A DNA stretch of 64,000 nt from Coprinellus micaceus (GCA_951394405.1 OX596335.1:4526001-4590000); one strand, 5' to 3'. Shown: positions 9,834-20,014, counted from the first letter of the stretch. The notes: generated by a model not told the origin, from the sequence alone. A program made the numbers and translations.

Positions 9834-11172
9834 GCCGAATTGGCAATGGCTGACTTGAGTGGCATTATGTTCCCTTGTACATGGCCCAGTGTTGCTCAAT
9901 TGACCACCCACCAATGACACATACCCCTTAGGGTCAATTGAGGACCCTGCCAGAGTGAGTCAACTTAGGCAGTCATGCATCACAGTCCATGGGTCAATTG
10001 AGCAACACCCTAATCGGCCTCGGCGCCAATCACGGTGAATCGCCTTCCTATTTCGGTTGCAATTTCTGATCCGGCCAGGGTCCAAGCCATCCCTCACTCG
10101 TCGGCCCATGACATACTCCATGAGCTGCCGCAGTAACAGAGGAAACCCCGGGGACTGAAAAGGACGGCGTCGGACATCTGGAGCAATATATAAAAATCCA
10201 AACCGGTCCTGATTGAAGCACACTGCAGATCTAAAGCGACTCGGTGATGGCGTCGGGAGTTAGCGCTAAGCCGTGGCCCTCCCCACTCGGAGATGCACCT
10301 GAGACAAGAACAGAATGGTAAACGGAGACACAAAATTGCTTCCTATTTATGTAGCGTCGGCCTTAGTTTATGTGCATTCCAATTCACTGAGGGCAGTAAG
10401 GCCGGGCATTGCTGGTGCGAGAACGGAAATGAGAGACATGGATAAAATGGGCCTGACAATGGTTGAAGTGGTCAAGGACTCTGCGGTTACATTGTCAAAG
10501 ATAGGGGCGCAAATATACAAACGGTGGCCTCGGTAATACGGCCGTACATAGAAACAACGTCTCCAACGCAACAAGCTGATCACGGCCCAATGCACACCGC
10601 TGGGCAGTTCTAGTTTCCCTGTCCCTCCGTCGCCTTTCGCTCGTCCATCCAAGCTATAAAGGCAGCAAGGTCCTCCTCCGGGGCACTCCTCTGCTTGATG
10701 AACCCGACGAATTCTTGCGACTCGTTGGCGACCCAGACATTCAGCATCCTTTGCCCCTTCTCCATCTCCTTCACAAGAGCTACTGCCCGAGGGTCATGGG
10801 CAACTACGCCGACGAAGTCCGAGAAGGATTTGCAGATCCCACGGATAATGGACACAAATTCATCGGTACTCTCCTTCGAGCGATCCATTTCCTCCGAGTA
10901 GATGGAGATGATGGACTGTGCGTGGCGCACAGCGCCTTCGAGGTCCTGAACCAGGGTGGTGAGGGGAAGGTCGCGAACCTCGGAGCGAAGGGTCTTGATT
11001 TGTAGCTGAGCGATCTCCCTCGCTTGCTCTGCAATCGTGTTGAGATTGGGGCAATCCGACTTGCAACCCGGATCCGCAGTGGGTGGCGGGAGCTCGCTGG
11101 ATGCGAGTGCCGGGTTGATAAAGTGCACCCTAGTCGACGGGATGCCGAACGCTGCGAGTTGCTGGAGGATGT
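9814..11172. repeat. Right copy of the >=1.36 kb direct duplication
   Basis: This is the partner of 7872-9230 at a constant offset of 1942. It continues past the point where the left copy enters the gap, so the true repeat may be longer. It contains the intact coiled-coil gene at 10610-11188 and the second copy of the 17-bp inverted repeat. Confidence 0.85.
9889..10008. repeat. 17-bp perfect inverted repeat, about 120 bp unit (right copy)
   Basis: The arms at 9889-9905 and 9992-10008 are the same sequences as at 7947-8066, carried along by the duplication. Confidence 0.7.
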
Positions 11173-11188
11173 GGGCTTGTTCAGCCAT
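10610..11188 (-). CDS. Coiled-coil protein with DCPNL motif, ~190-residue local family
   Basis: I chose MAEQAHILQQL (ATG at 11188) as start because it gives 192 residues, the same length class as the neighbours at 11904, 12857 and 14297; an in-frame upstream Met at 11335 would add 49 residues of unlike composition. After about 45 residues comes KSDCPNLNTIAEQAREIAQLQ, the shared Cys-His/Asn-Leu motif followed by a heptad-like stretch. Then an amphipathic helical region (KSFSDFVGVV) and a C-terminal IAWMDERK segment match the other family members. No catalytic motif or signal peptide is seen. It is probably an intracellular oligomerising protein; I do not recognise a named family. Confidence 0.65.
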   Translation of the reverse strand: MAEQAHILQQLAAFGIPSTRVHFINPALASSELPPPTADPGCKSDCPNLNTIAEQAREIAQLQIKTLRSEVRDLPLTTLVQDLEGAVRHAQSIISIYSEEMDRSKESTDEFVSIIRGICKSFSDFVGVVAHDPRAVALVKEMEKGQRMLNVWVANESQEFVGFIKQRSAPEEDLAAFIAWMDERKATEGQGN

Positions 11189-11717
11189 TCTACCGGCAAC
11201 AAGGGGTGCTGCGAAAGGTGGAAGCTCGTAGGGATGCAACTCACAGTGAAAGAAATAAGGGGATGTCGAGTGAGCGAGGTGATATGACGGAACGGCTCTT
11301 CCAAATCCGGGAATAAATCGGGGATAGCGAACCATATCTACCTAATATGGCTTATCAAACCCTGGGATGAGTGAGATCTCAGATTCGGGCGGTTGGGTGG
11401 CAACGCCCCCCAAATCGCGGATTGTTATTTTAGTGAAGGGATGACCGACCGTCGCATCACAGGTGTCTAAGACCTTTTCACTCTCGGAAATATGATCCTC
11501 TCAGAGATCCACAAAAGTCTCAGCCATGTAAGCTTCGAAATCTGGGGGTGCGATTCGATCGCGTGGACGGGTAGAGGCCAGAGGTAAACAGAAATGGAAA
11601 TCAAGAACCAACGTCCGGAAACTCGCACCGAGGGAGTGGGACGCGGAAGCATATACCCTAATCCCCAAAAGGAACTTGCGATACCGATTCTATGAACATG
11701 TCATTTGACCCTTCTAG
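11189..11717. other. Divergent intergenic region between two coiled-coil genes
   Basis: This carries the promoters of the minus-strand gene at 10610-11188 and the plus-strand gene at 11904. Except for the TATA box at its right edge, no motif or gene is seen. Confidence 0.55.
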
Positions 11718-11723
11718 TATAAA
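11718..11723 (+). promoter_or_regulatory. TATA box for the coiled-coil gene at 11904
   Basis: TATAAA in the context CTAGTATAAATGAG. It lies 186 bases before the chosen ATG, so the leader is long or a short 5' exon exists that I could not resolve. Confidence 0.45.
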
Positions 11724-11903
11724 TGAGCCCGGCCGATGGGCGCCTAAATAGCGACACCATCACCAAGCTCCGAACACGCTCCGAAAAACCGCACGCGCAG
11801 TATATGGGGGTCGAAGACAGGCAGCAGAACCCCATCACACGGACCGCGCATTTGGAGAACAAGAAATCGCCATCGTACCTCAGAAATATTGCCTCCCTGT
11901 TCA

Positions 11904-12467
11904 ATGTTCTGTGGTGACACCCGCTCAGCCTCCACGCGGCCGAACCAGACCTCGGTGGCACACACCGAACAAGGGGAATGCCCTCACCTTCGCGCTCAGC
12001 TCGCTCAGGCCAAACAAATTGCCAAGCTCCGGTGCACGATCGCCTACTTAGCAATGGAGAAAAGCGGGTACCGCATGGAGATTGAGCAGCACAAACGCTC
12101 AGTTGAATATGCGATTCGTCACGAAGATGAGCAACACGACATGGTAGCGGCCAGAATCGATGCACTCAGCAAGACCATTGGGAATATGGCGCGTACCTTT
12201 CGGGACATGGCGGCACGGTGTGGCCGCCCCACTAGCGACCCTCAGACCTTTATGGACGAGCTGAGTGGGGAGCTCTGGGAGGCCAGCAAGAATTTGGACG
12301 ACCTCCAGAAAGAGGAGCTCTCCGGCTACCACCAGTGGCTGTCGGAGAGACCTAAGCGACTCCAGGATATTCTCCTTGCGGGGTTTGGAAAGGCATCAAT
12401 CATTGAGGAGGGGAGCGACGACGAGATTCCTGAGCTGAAGGAATCGACGGACGAAGCGAGCCAATAG
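11904..12467 (+). CDS. Coiled-coil protein with ECPHL motif, ~190-residue local family
   Basis: The ATG at 11904 gives 187 residues, matching the family length. The motif GECPHLRAQLAQAKQIAKLR corresponds to DCPNL, GCEHL and PCHC in the neighbouring genes. It is followed by a long charged coiled coil, then TIGNMARTFRDMAARC, equivalent to TVEELAKAFKEISSS in the 14297 gene, and a YHQWLSERPK segment near the C-terminus. The tail is acidic (EEGSDDEIPELKE). No membrane segment or signal peptide is seen. The N-terminus is uncertain because the TATA box is far upstream. Function is unknown; self-association by coiled coil is inferred. Confidence 0.65.
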   Translation: MFCGDTRSASTRPNQTSVAHTEQGECPHLRAQLAQAKQIAKLRCTIAYLAMEKSGYRMEIEQHKRSVEYAIRHEDEQHDMVAARIDALSKTIGNMARTFRDMAARCGRPTSDPQTFMDELSGELWEASKNLDDLQKEELSGYHQWLSERPKRLQDILLAGFGKASIIEEGSDDEIPELKESTDEASQ

Positions 12468-12798
12468 ATCCCTCCCAACTGTGTGTACGTCAGTCGCTGT
12501 GGACGCATGACATATCACTGATGATTGTTCACAGAAACTCATTCCGAGGTTACGAAACGCACCCTCTAATGTTGCCTGAGTGGAAGCTTGCTTGTAGTAA
12601 ATTTTACGAAGTCGACATATCTGGAAAGACAAAGACAGATACACGGTGAAATAGATGAGGATCGGCCGAGAACCCACGCTCCCCATGGCCGGGACATGTC
12701 CAGAGAACGGAGTATCGAATGAGTGTGGTGTGAGAAGCAGCCATTCAATTCCTGCACCTCCGGTGGTGGTATAATCGAATACTGAAACCGTCTCCTGG

Positions 12799-12804
12799 TA
12801 TAAG
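12799..12804 (+). promoter_or_regulatory. TATA box for the coiled-coil gene at 12857
   Basis: TATAAG in the context CTGGTATAAGTAACG, 58 bases before the ATG, the spacing seen at other promoters in this window. Confidence 0.45.
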
Positions 12805-12856
12805 TAACGAACTAATACCTCTCCAATTCAATCTAAATCATACCCCTCAAGCAGAC

Positions 12857-13423
12857 ATGTCTTTCGATGGCCACACCTCCACCAGCCCCATCGGCGAACA
12901 AGATGGGACGTCCTCAGACGAGGTGGGGGTTAGCAGCGCCCCATCCACACCGTGCCACTGTGCCAATCGATGGCTAGTGCAGATTCAGGCCAACCGCATC
13001 GCAACTCTCGAGCAGCTGTGTGACGAACTCGTGAGGGAGAAGGTCAAGATACATCGAAGGAAGGAGGATTATAAACACCGATACAAATTCTTGGAGGACG
13101 AAATTGGCCATTTCGTGGAGGAGAGGATGGCTTACCAACATCGATTCGATGGACACACCGGGTTCTTCAGCGGACAGTTACAGAAGATGGCGCTCGTCCT
13201 CACGCCGACCCCCACCGACGATACTGAGCAGCCTCAATGCTGCGATGTTCATGCAACGCCGCTCGCAGGTTACCTACAGCGTGCCCAAGTACGTTTCGAA
13301 AAGTGGATCACGGACGAAGGGCTCGCCCGAGATGCCTGGGCGGACATGGGGGAAGCACACCGCCAACGATCCTCGCAAGCGACTCCTGCGAACCCAGGGG
13401 ATTTGTCGGTGGATGAGGCATAG
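12857..13423 (+). CDS. Coiled-coil protein with PCHC motif, ~190-residue local family
   Basis: The single exon gives 188 residues starting MSFDGHTSTSPIGEQDG. The N-terminal 30 residues are Ser/Thr/Pro/acidic, as in the 14297 protein. Then PCHCANRWLVQIQANRIATLE holds the family Cys motif with the Q-x3-I-A-x-L continuation. A strongly charged coiled coil follows (KVKIHRRKEDYKHRYKFLE). The middle differs from its relatives by a CCDVH segment, and FEKWITDEGLARD aligns with their QW[LM] segment. It is the most divergent of the four clear members. No known domain is recognised. Confidence 0.65.
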   Translation: MSFDGHTSTSPIGEQDGTSSDEVGVSSAPSTPCHCANRWLVQIQANRIATLEQLCDELVREKVKIHRRKEDYKHRYKFLEDEIGHFVEERMAYQHRFDGHTGFFSGQLQKMALVLTPTPTDDTEQPQCCDVHATPLAGYLQRAQVRFEKWITDEGLARDAWADMGEAHRQRSSQATPANPGDLSVDEA

Positions 13424-14296
13424 ACCTCGCACAAAGGTATGTTCTTCGGATTATCCCATTCCTGAGAAGCCTCATGCTGAGGGCAGGTGGTTGTTGATTA
13501 GGGTGCCTTTTGGGAGATGGAAGGCGTTACGCACCACATGTATTGCTGGATATTTTACATTGAATCAAATGTTCGAATGGCTCATTGCGACTTCGAGTTC
13601 AGACCGCCCAATAATTCGGGCGAGGTAATACCATGTTTCCATCGCAAAAAAGAGCGTGATCGAGGGGGCCGGGCGTGAGTCGGAGATCTCATCGGCCAGG
13701 ATAACAGCGGAAGAGGGGACTTGTACAGTGAAATGCCTGGGGGATTACATTAAACCTTCTTGGGACCCACCCCAGATCGACAAGACGTGGGGATAGTGCG
13801 CCAGCCAGCACAAACTAAGTATCCATCAAGAATATGGCCCCACGCAGGAGGGACGGCCGAGGGAAACATTCTTCATAGCCTCCTGGCCGAAGTGAGCCTT
13901 CGCGAACAAGCGCATGAGACCACAATCAGGAAGATTCGAATCTAACCGGAAAACATAGCACAAGCTGTGGAGAGTTATGTACCGGGCGCTCAGGGTGGTA
14001 TGTCAAGTGGATGGTGGCTTGGGCGCCTAATTTGCGAAACGATTGAAGGACGCCGGATAAGACGAAGACTTCATACTCCTTGGGATTCCAAAGGATGGGA
14101 GACCCACACAGGGGGGCACATTACTTTGCCCTCGCCAGAATTCACCGGACCGTAGCGAATGGTGACCCAGACGTTTGGCGGATCGATCAGGAGTGGATGG
14201 GCCGAAGTGAGAGCCGGCCGAACTCAATAAAATAGTAGGCCGCTGTCGAAGATACATCCATACAGACCTTCCAGCCAAGTGTCCATTCACATAGCC
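13424..14296. other. Intergenic region, no gene seen
   Basis: About 870 bases between two like-oriented members of the coiled-coil family. Open frames are short and show none of the family motifs. Confidence 0.55.
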
Positions 14297-14872
14297 ATGC
14301 CCGCCAGTGACGCCTCCGAGAGCAGCTTGTCCTCCTTATCCTCTGACAGCAGCCCATCACCAACGAACGAAGATCCGCAAGACGAGGTGCCCGGGTGCGA
14401 GCACTTGAACATTATACAATCCCAGTCTGCGACTATCCGAGCCTTGCAGTTGACCGTCGCCAGACTTGAGCTGCTCAAGACAGGCCTCGTCAATCGCAAC
14501 ATGCGTTTGAAGCGCACGGTCGAGGTCGCCAAGGAGGCCCTCAAAGACCAGGAGGAGCAGCATAACCTCATCGCCCAGAAGATCGGTGGTCTAACTGATA
14601 CAGTGGAAGAGCTTGCCAAGGCGTTCAAGGAGATATCCAGCAGCGAGGCTATCGACGGTGATCCAGCGGAATGGATCACAACGGTGATCGCGATCTTCAG
14701 CACCACTCGCGATAAACTCGCGGTCGCGCAATCCAAGGAACAAGCGGAGCTCACCCAGTGGTTGCAAGCGCTTGCCACGAAGAGACAAGTGCTCATGGAG
14801 GCCGATAAGGTTTCCTCTAGCGACATTGAGTGCTCGGAGTGGGAGGATGACGAGGGCGAGACATCTGAGTAG
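14297..14872 (+). CDS. Coiled-coil protein with GCEHL motif, ~190-residue local family
   Basis: The ATG at 14297 gives 191 residues. The first 35 residues are Ser-rich and acidic (SSLSSLSSDSSPSP), followed by PGCEHLNIIQSQSATIRALQ, the family Cys motif and start of the coiled coil. The helical region continues through LKRTVEVAKEALKDQEEQH and TVEELAKAFKEISSS, and TQWLQALATKRQV marks the conserved tryptophan near the end, before an acidic tail. The layout equals that of the proteins at 10610, 11904 and 12857, so these are local paralogs. A low-complexity acidic head and tail fit an intracellular, possibly nuclear protein, but this is inference. Confidence 0.7.
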   Translation: MPASDASESSLSSLSSDSSPSPTNEDPQDEVPGCEHLNIIQSQSATIRALQLTVARLELLKTGLVNRNMRLKRTVEVAKEALKDQEEQHNLIAQKIGGLTDTVEELAKAFKEISSSEAIDGDPAEWITTVIAIFSTTRDKLAVAQSKEQAELTQWLQALATKRQVLMEADKVSSSDIECSEWEDDEGETSE

Positions 14873-15212
14873 GCGAGACATGTTTGATGCGATAGCGATT
14901 TGACGGAGGAGCGGTGAGTCATCCCTACATGTCACAAGTCATTCCGCTGACGTACGCTCCTTAGCTATGCCTATGCTGGGTCAGGGAAAGGAAACCACAT
15001 ACATGTATTATATTGAGGGGGCAAAGTCTGAACTGCGTTGGTCGATGTATGAAAGCATTCCGTGATGAGCGTCCAGCGGTCTCCCGATACAAGCGGGGAA
15101 CTTGAAACGGAGAAATCAAACTCCGCTGAGGAGCGAGTGGGCGAACTTCTTCCTTCCAGGAAGCATCCCTCACTGTTACTCGAGGCTTTGTTTCTTACGT
15201 CTCATATCCCGC
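14873..15212. other. Intergenic region, no gene seen
   Basis: The short spacer before the TET/JBP-like gene holds no supported gene or motif. Confidence 0.5.
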
Positions 15213-16513
15213 ATGAGCAGCGACGACGAGCCTATCGGTATACGCCTATGTCGGGCCTATGGAAGGCACGCGCAACAATTAGTCAAGGACAGGAAAGAGC
15301 AAGTGCGAATGTCCATCCACCCAGACATCTCGCCCGCAGCTCTGGTTGATTTAGAGAAGTTGGTTGGCAGGGTGTTCGAGGCTTGGGATAATAAAGGTGT
15401 GCTCGCTCTTTGCGATCATATATTTTGAGTTCCTAACGCGGGAGAGCAGTCGTTGTAGATATGTCGGTCGAAGTTCTCCTTGTCGACACCGAGAGGGATT
15501 TGATGAGTGCCCCGCCCGAGGGAGCTGACGGCCTTCGGCTTGTGACGAAGCCGATCGTCTTCGTGGATAAGCAAGGTGTGGTCATTGCCTGGTACATCCC
15601 TGATCTCTTTACGAAGCGAAGAAGAGTAAGTTCAGTCCTCCGGAGGATATCATCAAACGCTGAGCGGTCTTACCGAAAGGAGCAAATGTTCGGGGCTCTG
15701 GGGGAGCTTTCGAGGAAGCCCAGGTCCATAATCAGTGGAGGGGGTGCATCCAAGCCATGGAAATTCGAAGTAAGCACCTACGCAAACCCTGAGGTGTGTA
15801 CGGTTTGGCCCGGGGAGGCAGTTATCGAAATCCAGGTGTGTTCTTGTCATTCGTCGGATGTCCTTCGTGAAGGCTAACATATAATTCTATACTATTAGCA
15901 GCAGGGGTCGTCATGTAACCTATCGAGTTCCTTGCGGGATCCTGAAGGTGGGGCTATGGAGTACCTTGCCTCGCAGATGGAGTCAATCGCGCTGGTGGGG
16001 GCCATTCTCGCCATCACTCACCCCGAACTGTTCGAATACCAGGTCGAATCGCTTGCCAGAATGTTCGGCCGAAGGCACGCAAGTCCACATACGGCGCTCC
16101 TGGAACAATTCTTTGATTCCTGGGCAACTCCATTTTCTGGTTGCAGTATCATTTGCAACAGGGAAACACCCACACATCGCCACCGGTCCACCCACGGGCA
16201 TGCCCTCTACGACCTCTTCGCCGCCTTGGGTCCATATCGACAAGGCCGGTTCGAAGTTCCCGCCTTGGGGGCGAGGTTCGCGTATAACCCAGGGAGCGTT
16301 CTGCTCCTTCCGGGAGGGCTTCTTCAGCATGGAGCCAGTCGTACTGATGGCGAGAGGATCGGGCTCGTTTTCAATGTCCGGCCCTCGACTCTTGGAGAGC
16401 ACCTACAGGGGCTCAGACAGCCTGGACCTCCTTCCGTCGAAGGCCTGACGGCATCCGGGTTGGGGGTTGGTTACTCGAAGGGGATCGCCGATTGGTTGGG
16501 TCAGCGTGGTTAG
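15213..16513 (+). CDS. TET/JBP-like 2-oxoglutarate/Fe(II) dioxygenase homolog, iron ligand altered
   Basis: Four exons are inferred (about 15213-15396, 15450-15625, 15683-15835, 15899-16513); frames join to give 375 residues. The N-terminal half (GIRLCRAYGRHAQQLV; KPIVFVDKQGVVIAWYIPDL) and the C-terminal dioxygenase half follow the layout of fungal TET/JBP-type proteins, which oxidise 5-methylcytosine or thymine in DNA. The core reads WATPFSGCSIICNRETP, then GHALYDLFAALGPY, ALGARFAYNPGSVLLLPG, LLQHGAS and DGERIGLVF. The first ligand motif, HxD in active enzymes, reads HRH here (about residues 264-266), while the distal His (about 315) and the following Arg are present. Activity is therefore doubtful. 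The paralog at 17865 keeps HRD. Nuclear action is inferred. Confidence 0.78.
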
Positions 16514-17020
16514 GTGTAGTTAACGTACTCAAAGCGTACTTTCCCCATACCTTCTCTTGTAGGCATCGCAAATGTACATCAAGCAATATATTGACAACTC
16601 GTCATGCGCGGCACGCGCCTGCCATATCTTTTCAAATGACATGAGTGAGATAGCGGAGAAACAGTGGGGCCAGATGTGGATGTGGTTGCATCGACACCTC
16701 ACCGTAGACAATTCTCAAGGCTGCCAACAAGTCTCCGATATTATAACGGCCGTTCGCCAAGTCAGATGGGCATTACAGCCTCCATCATGATAGAATAAGA
16801 TCCAATTAGAACGACATCTCGTCGTCGGCCCTCACTTGGACAGCTATTCCATTCGAAATCCCCAGGAAACGATACTCGCGAACCCAATCCATTTATCAAT
16901 CGAGTCTCGGACAAGATAATACATCGATCTTTCTCAAGCTACTTCCAACGTGTCCTGTCACAGGAAGGAAGGTCAGTTACAGGGCTAAAGAGGTGAGCAA
17001 TGATACGGACGTACTTCGAA
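16514..17020. other. Intergenic region, no gene seen
   Basis: This separates the convergent TET/JBP-like gene and the minus-strand coiled-coil gene. Small open frames here lack any recognisable feature. Confidence 0.5.
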
Positions 17021-17512
17021 TTAGTTGACAGGTTTCGGGCGACAGGTACATGCACCGAGGAGGCGCTGTTGTTTCGACAGAAGCTCCTCACACTTCTTGA
17101 GGTAGTGCAACAGCTTTCCGTAATCCTCCTTGAGGATATCGAGGTTTTGTTGGGTCTCGACGAGTGTCGCACCGAACGACCTGGCTGCTTCGCCAAGGCT
17201 CCGGGATTCGGCCTTCACCACGGCGATCTCCGATCCTTGCCTTTTCAATATCTCCCCCACAACCTCCAGAATCCGGAGCACGGTTATACCGTCAATATTC
17301 ACGCCCTCGAAATGGTTTGGTTCGTCAGTCGAATGATCGTTCGCGACTGCGCCGGCCGGACAGGGAACGTCCACGCCGCTTTCGTTGAGTGCGAGCAAAT
17401 CGATTCTTGTCTTTATCAATGTGTTGACAATCGCTAGGTCGATGTTCAGGTTTATTTGGTCGTCCAGGGCTTTGCCGAGCAATATGAGGTTGTGCGGGGG
17501 GTTATGCGACAT
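17021..17512 (-). CDS. Small coiled-coil protein, possible distant member of the local family
   Basis: A single exon of 163 residues starting MSHNPPHNLILLGKALDD. An N-terminal helix is followed by a linker (GVDVPCPAGAVANDHSTDEP) and a long C-terminal coiled coil (LVETQQNLDILKEDYGKLLHYLKK) ending in GACTCRPKPVN. It sits between the two TET/JBP-like genes and is similar in size and style to the 190-residue coiled-coil family, but the Cys-x-[HN]-L motif is not present in the same place, so membership is uncertain. No known domain is recognised. Confidence 0.5.
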   Translation of the reverse strand: MSHNPPHNLILLGKALDDQINLNIDLAIVNTLIKTRIDLLALNESGVDVPCPAGAVANDHSTDEPNHFEGVNIDGITVLRILEVVGEILKRQGSEIAVVKAESRSLGEAARSFGATLVETQQNLDILKEDYGKLLHYLKKCEELLSKQQRLLGACTCRPKPVN

Positions 17513-17864
17513 CCCAAGACTTTGACGGACGGGTCTGGTGAAGAGGGATTTGTGACGAAGGGCGATGGTGGGGGAATGCTGAATCCGATCTAGCTCCCTG
17601 TAGCGAGCGTCCTTATTTAGGAACCTAGAGCCGGAGGTTGTATTGGGCGCTTCGCAAATTGATCCGTCTTAACTGAGCGCCAAAAAAACGAGGACGCATA
17701 TTGTCTCCGGCTGTGCCCAAGTGACGAGAACGTGGTCTCAAAGTCGTTCACTAAGGTGACATATGAGCAATGGGAGATAACAACAGTCGTCACATTGGCT
17801 TGTCATGTGAACGCCCAACAGTGACCAAGGCCGACTGCCGGACGGCCGACCTAGGGCCACTGGC
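17513..17864. other. Divergent intergenic region, no gene seen
   Basis: This contains the promoters of the coiled-coil gene at 17021-17512 and the TET/JBP-like gene at 17865. No clear TATA box was found. Confidence 0.5.
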
Positions 17865-19292
17865 ATGGATCGAAGGGAAAGGGTAAGGAATGTGGCCATG
17901 CGGTCAACCACCACATCGCCAACGATGGATAAAGCGGACCCCAGAGGCCCCAGAATATGTCGGATCTATGGAAAGTACGCCCAAGACCTAGTCAAAGAGA
18001 AGACCGGAATGCTAGAACGAGTTGGGATTCCGGAGACCATCTCAAAGGGGGGCGCTTGCGATCTCCATAGGCTAGTCGACCAGTTTCTGTCCGCATGGGA
18101 AAACCCTGGTCAGTGTTCCTCGAACGTCAGGGGATGGCAATATTTTCTAAGCATAATTACCCAGTATATATGCCCTACGCATTTGATGAAGTCTTCGCTG
18201 TTGCCACGAACAAGGGGGGGAACAAGGACGAGACGCTGCGAAAGAAATTTGGGGGACCAGGGGCCGATAGAAAGGGGGCGTTCAGCGACCTCCCTCTCTT
18301 AACCAAGCCCACTGTGTTTCTTGACAAGGCCGGACGAGTTATAGCTTGGTATATCCCTGCCGCTTTCAGTGGACGAACTCGCGTGAGCGTTTTTACATGG
18401 ATCACCTTTCCCGAAACACTTACCCGAAGTTTCAGGCAAGTGTGTTCGAAGCCACTCGTCAACTTTCGCAGCTAGATGATAGCTTGCTGGAAGATTCATC
18501 CTCGGGTAGGAGCTGGCGCTATGATCGCTCGACGTACATGGACCCTTCAAAATGCAGCATCAAACCCGGCCACGCAAACATTAGCGTTTGCTGGTACAAT
18601 CAGGCTTTCGATGTGAGCCGCACACCCTATCCCGCTCAATACAACCCTCATCCATTTACTAGCATAGGAACTCTGTCCCAGCCCCGTCTGTAAATCTAAG
18701 ATCGCCGGATGCTGGTGGCATTGCCTTCCTCGAGAGCCAGTTTGAGACCAACGCCATAATTGGCGCCCTACTAGCCCTCGTCCACCCTGCCCTCTTTGAC
18801 ACTCAAGTACGGGTTCTGGAAGCGATTGCCCTCGAACGGACGACCTGCAAGGACCGTCCCCTCATGGTGGAAACACTCCAGCATTGGACGACTCCATTCT
18901 CTGGCTTCGCCCTCATTGCGAATCGGGAAACGCCTTTGCACCGCGATCTGAAGGGAGGGAAGGGTATCTTCGACATTCTGTCGGTATTTGGCCGTTACGC
19001 ACAAGGCAGGTTTGATGTCCCACTTTTGCGGAGACGTTTCCTGTACAATGCTGGTACGGCGTTTGTGTTACCTGGAGGGGTGTTCGAGCACGGTGCGAGT
19101 CACACTGACGGAGAAAGAATTTGCATCGCAAGTTTCGTCCGGCCAAATGTTGGATATGGTGCCCTCGGTAAGGAGTACAAGGAACATGCGCCCCCATTGA
19201 AACATTTGTTCTGCGACGTTTTTGGATTGAAGACAGTCCAGGTGGCACATAATGGGGATATCTGGGAGGAAGGAGCGACTATGGATGGATAG
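17865..19292 (+). CDS. TET/JBP-like 2-oxoglutarate/Fe(II) dioxygenase homolog, ligands intact
   Basis: This paralog of the gene at 15213 has the same exon plan. Inferred exons: 17865-18108, 18165-18382, 18436-18612 and a last exon to 19292. The first three join cleanly. The third intron starts GTGAGC at 18613, but the best-looking acceptor (CCCAG at 18681) gives the wrong frame, so either another acceptor is used (CTCGAG at 18734 restores the frame) or the gene is frameshifted. The catalytic core is well preserved: WTTPFSGFALIANRETPLHRD has the HxD ligands, VFEHGASH the distal His and TDGERIC the probable 2-oxoglutarate-binding Arg. Family knowledge: such enzymes oxidise methylcytosine in fungal DNA and often sit near KDZ transposons, as here. 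A Met at 17925 is an alternative start. Confidence 0.75.
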
Positions 19293-20014
19293 CTAGGCTG
19301 TAGGATACTGAACATTTCCAAGATCCTCGAATGTCGCCATCAGTGATATAACGCGTTCAATTCTACGGGCCGTCTTTGAAATGTAGGATGCGGTACGAAC
19401 GATCTCCTGGTTCAAAAGGTCGGTGGACGTCTGCCCCCACTTGTGTATCATGTCTTTGGAAGTGGGCCCTAAGGCCTCTTCGTCCAACTGGATCTTGAGC
19501 AAATCCTCCTCCCAGTCTCGCAGTACCGACTCCAAGGTCGGTGGCGAATCGAGGGCCTCCCACCATTTCGTGACGTTGGGAAGGGGTCCCACTGGGTAGT
19601 CGTCATCTCCCCGGTATCGTAACACACCAAATCGGATGGCGTCCCATAAGTCCTCGTCCGATTTGAGGTACGCGGATAGGCGGTGGAGAATATCGTTCAA
19701 TCCAACGTCGATGACTTGCTTTGATGGGTCCACGCTGCACGCTTGAATCCCATAACAGGCAACCGTGATCCCCTGACAAGGTTCTTCAGTACAGCTAGTG
19801 GTTCAAACACTCGGGTCGCACGCACCAGTTCGGCCTTGAACAGCGCGACGTATCGCCTATCGAATGGAATCGTCTTGCGATTATTGTATATATGACGGAG
19901 AAAGGCATCTCTCCGAGAACCAAGATAGGTCACCAGGGATCGCCATCTCTCCGGGGAAGTATCAACAGGCATTGGTGTATGAGGGCACAGTTGGAAAGGG
20001 GAAGGTGAGACCAT
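19293..20014 (-). CDS. Unknown protein, paralog of the gene at 20086; exon junction unresolved
   Basis: Two open segments, 20014-19697 and 19733-19293, together resemble the neighbouring gene. The first contains WRSLVTYLGSRRDAFLRHIY and a helical stretch ending LAVLKNL. The second has LWDAIRFGVLRYRGDDDYPV, then WWEALDSPPTLESVLRDWEE and a C-terminal helical region. Comparable points in the neighbour are WQTVVNLLGSRCRAIATAF and LLYRYEGNWWSPFNPHSTLE. The obvious GTCAGG...GTGCAG intron is only about 43 nt and leaves the frame wrong by one base, so the gene may be frameshifted or spliced elsewhere. It is not recognised as a known family. It lies tail-to-tail with the TET/JBP-like gene at 17865-19292. 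Confidence 0.45.

Noticed and set aside
14287..14922. 211-codon minus-strand open frame
   Set aside because: Antisense of the coiled-coil gene at 14297-14872, whose Cys motif and heptads match its neighbours; the antisense frame is Ser-rich by codon mirror effect.
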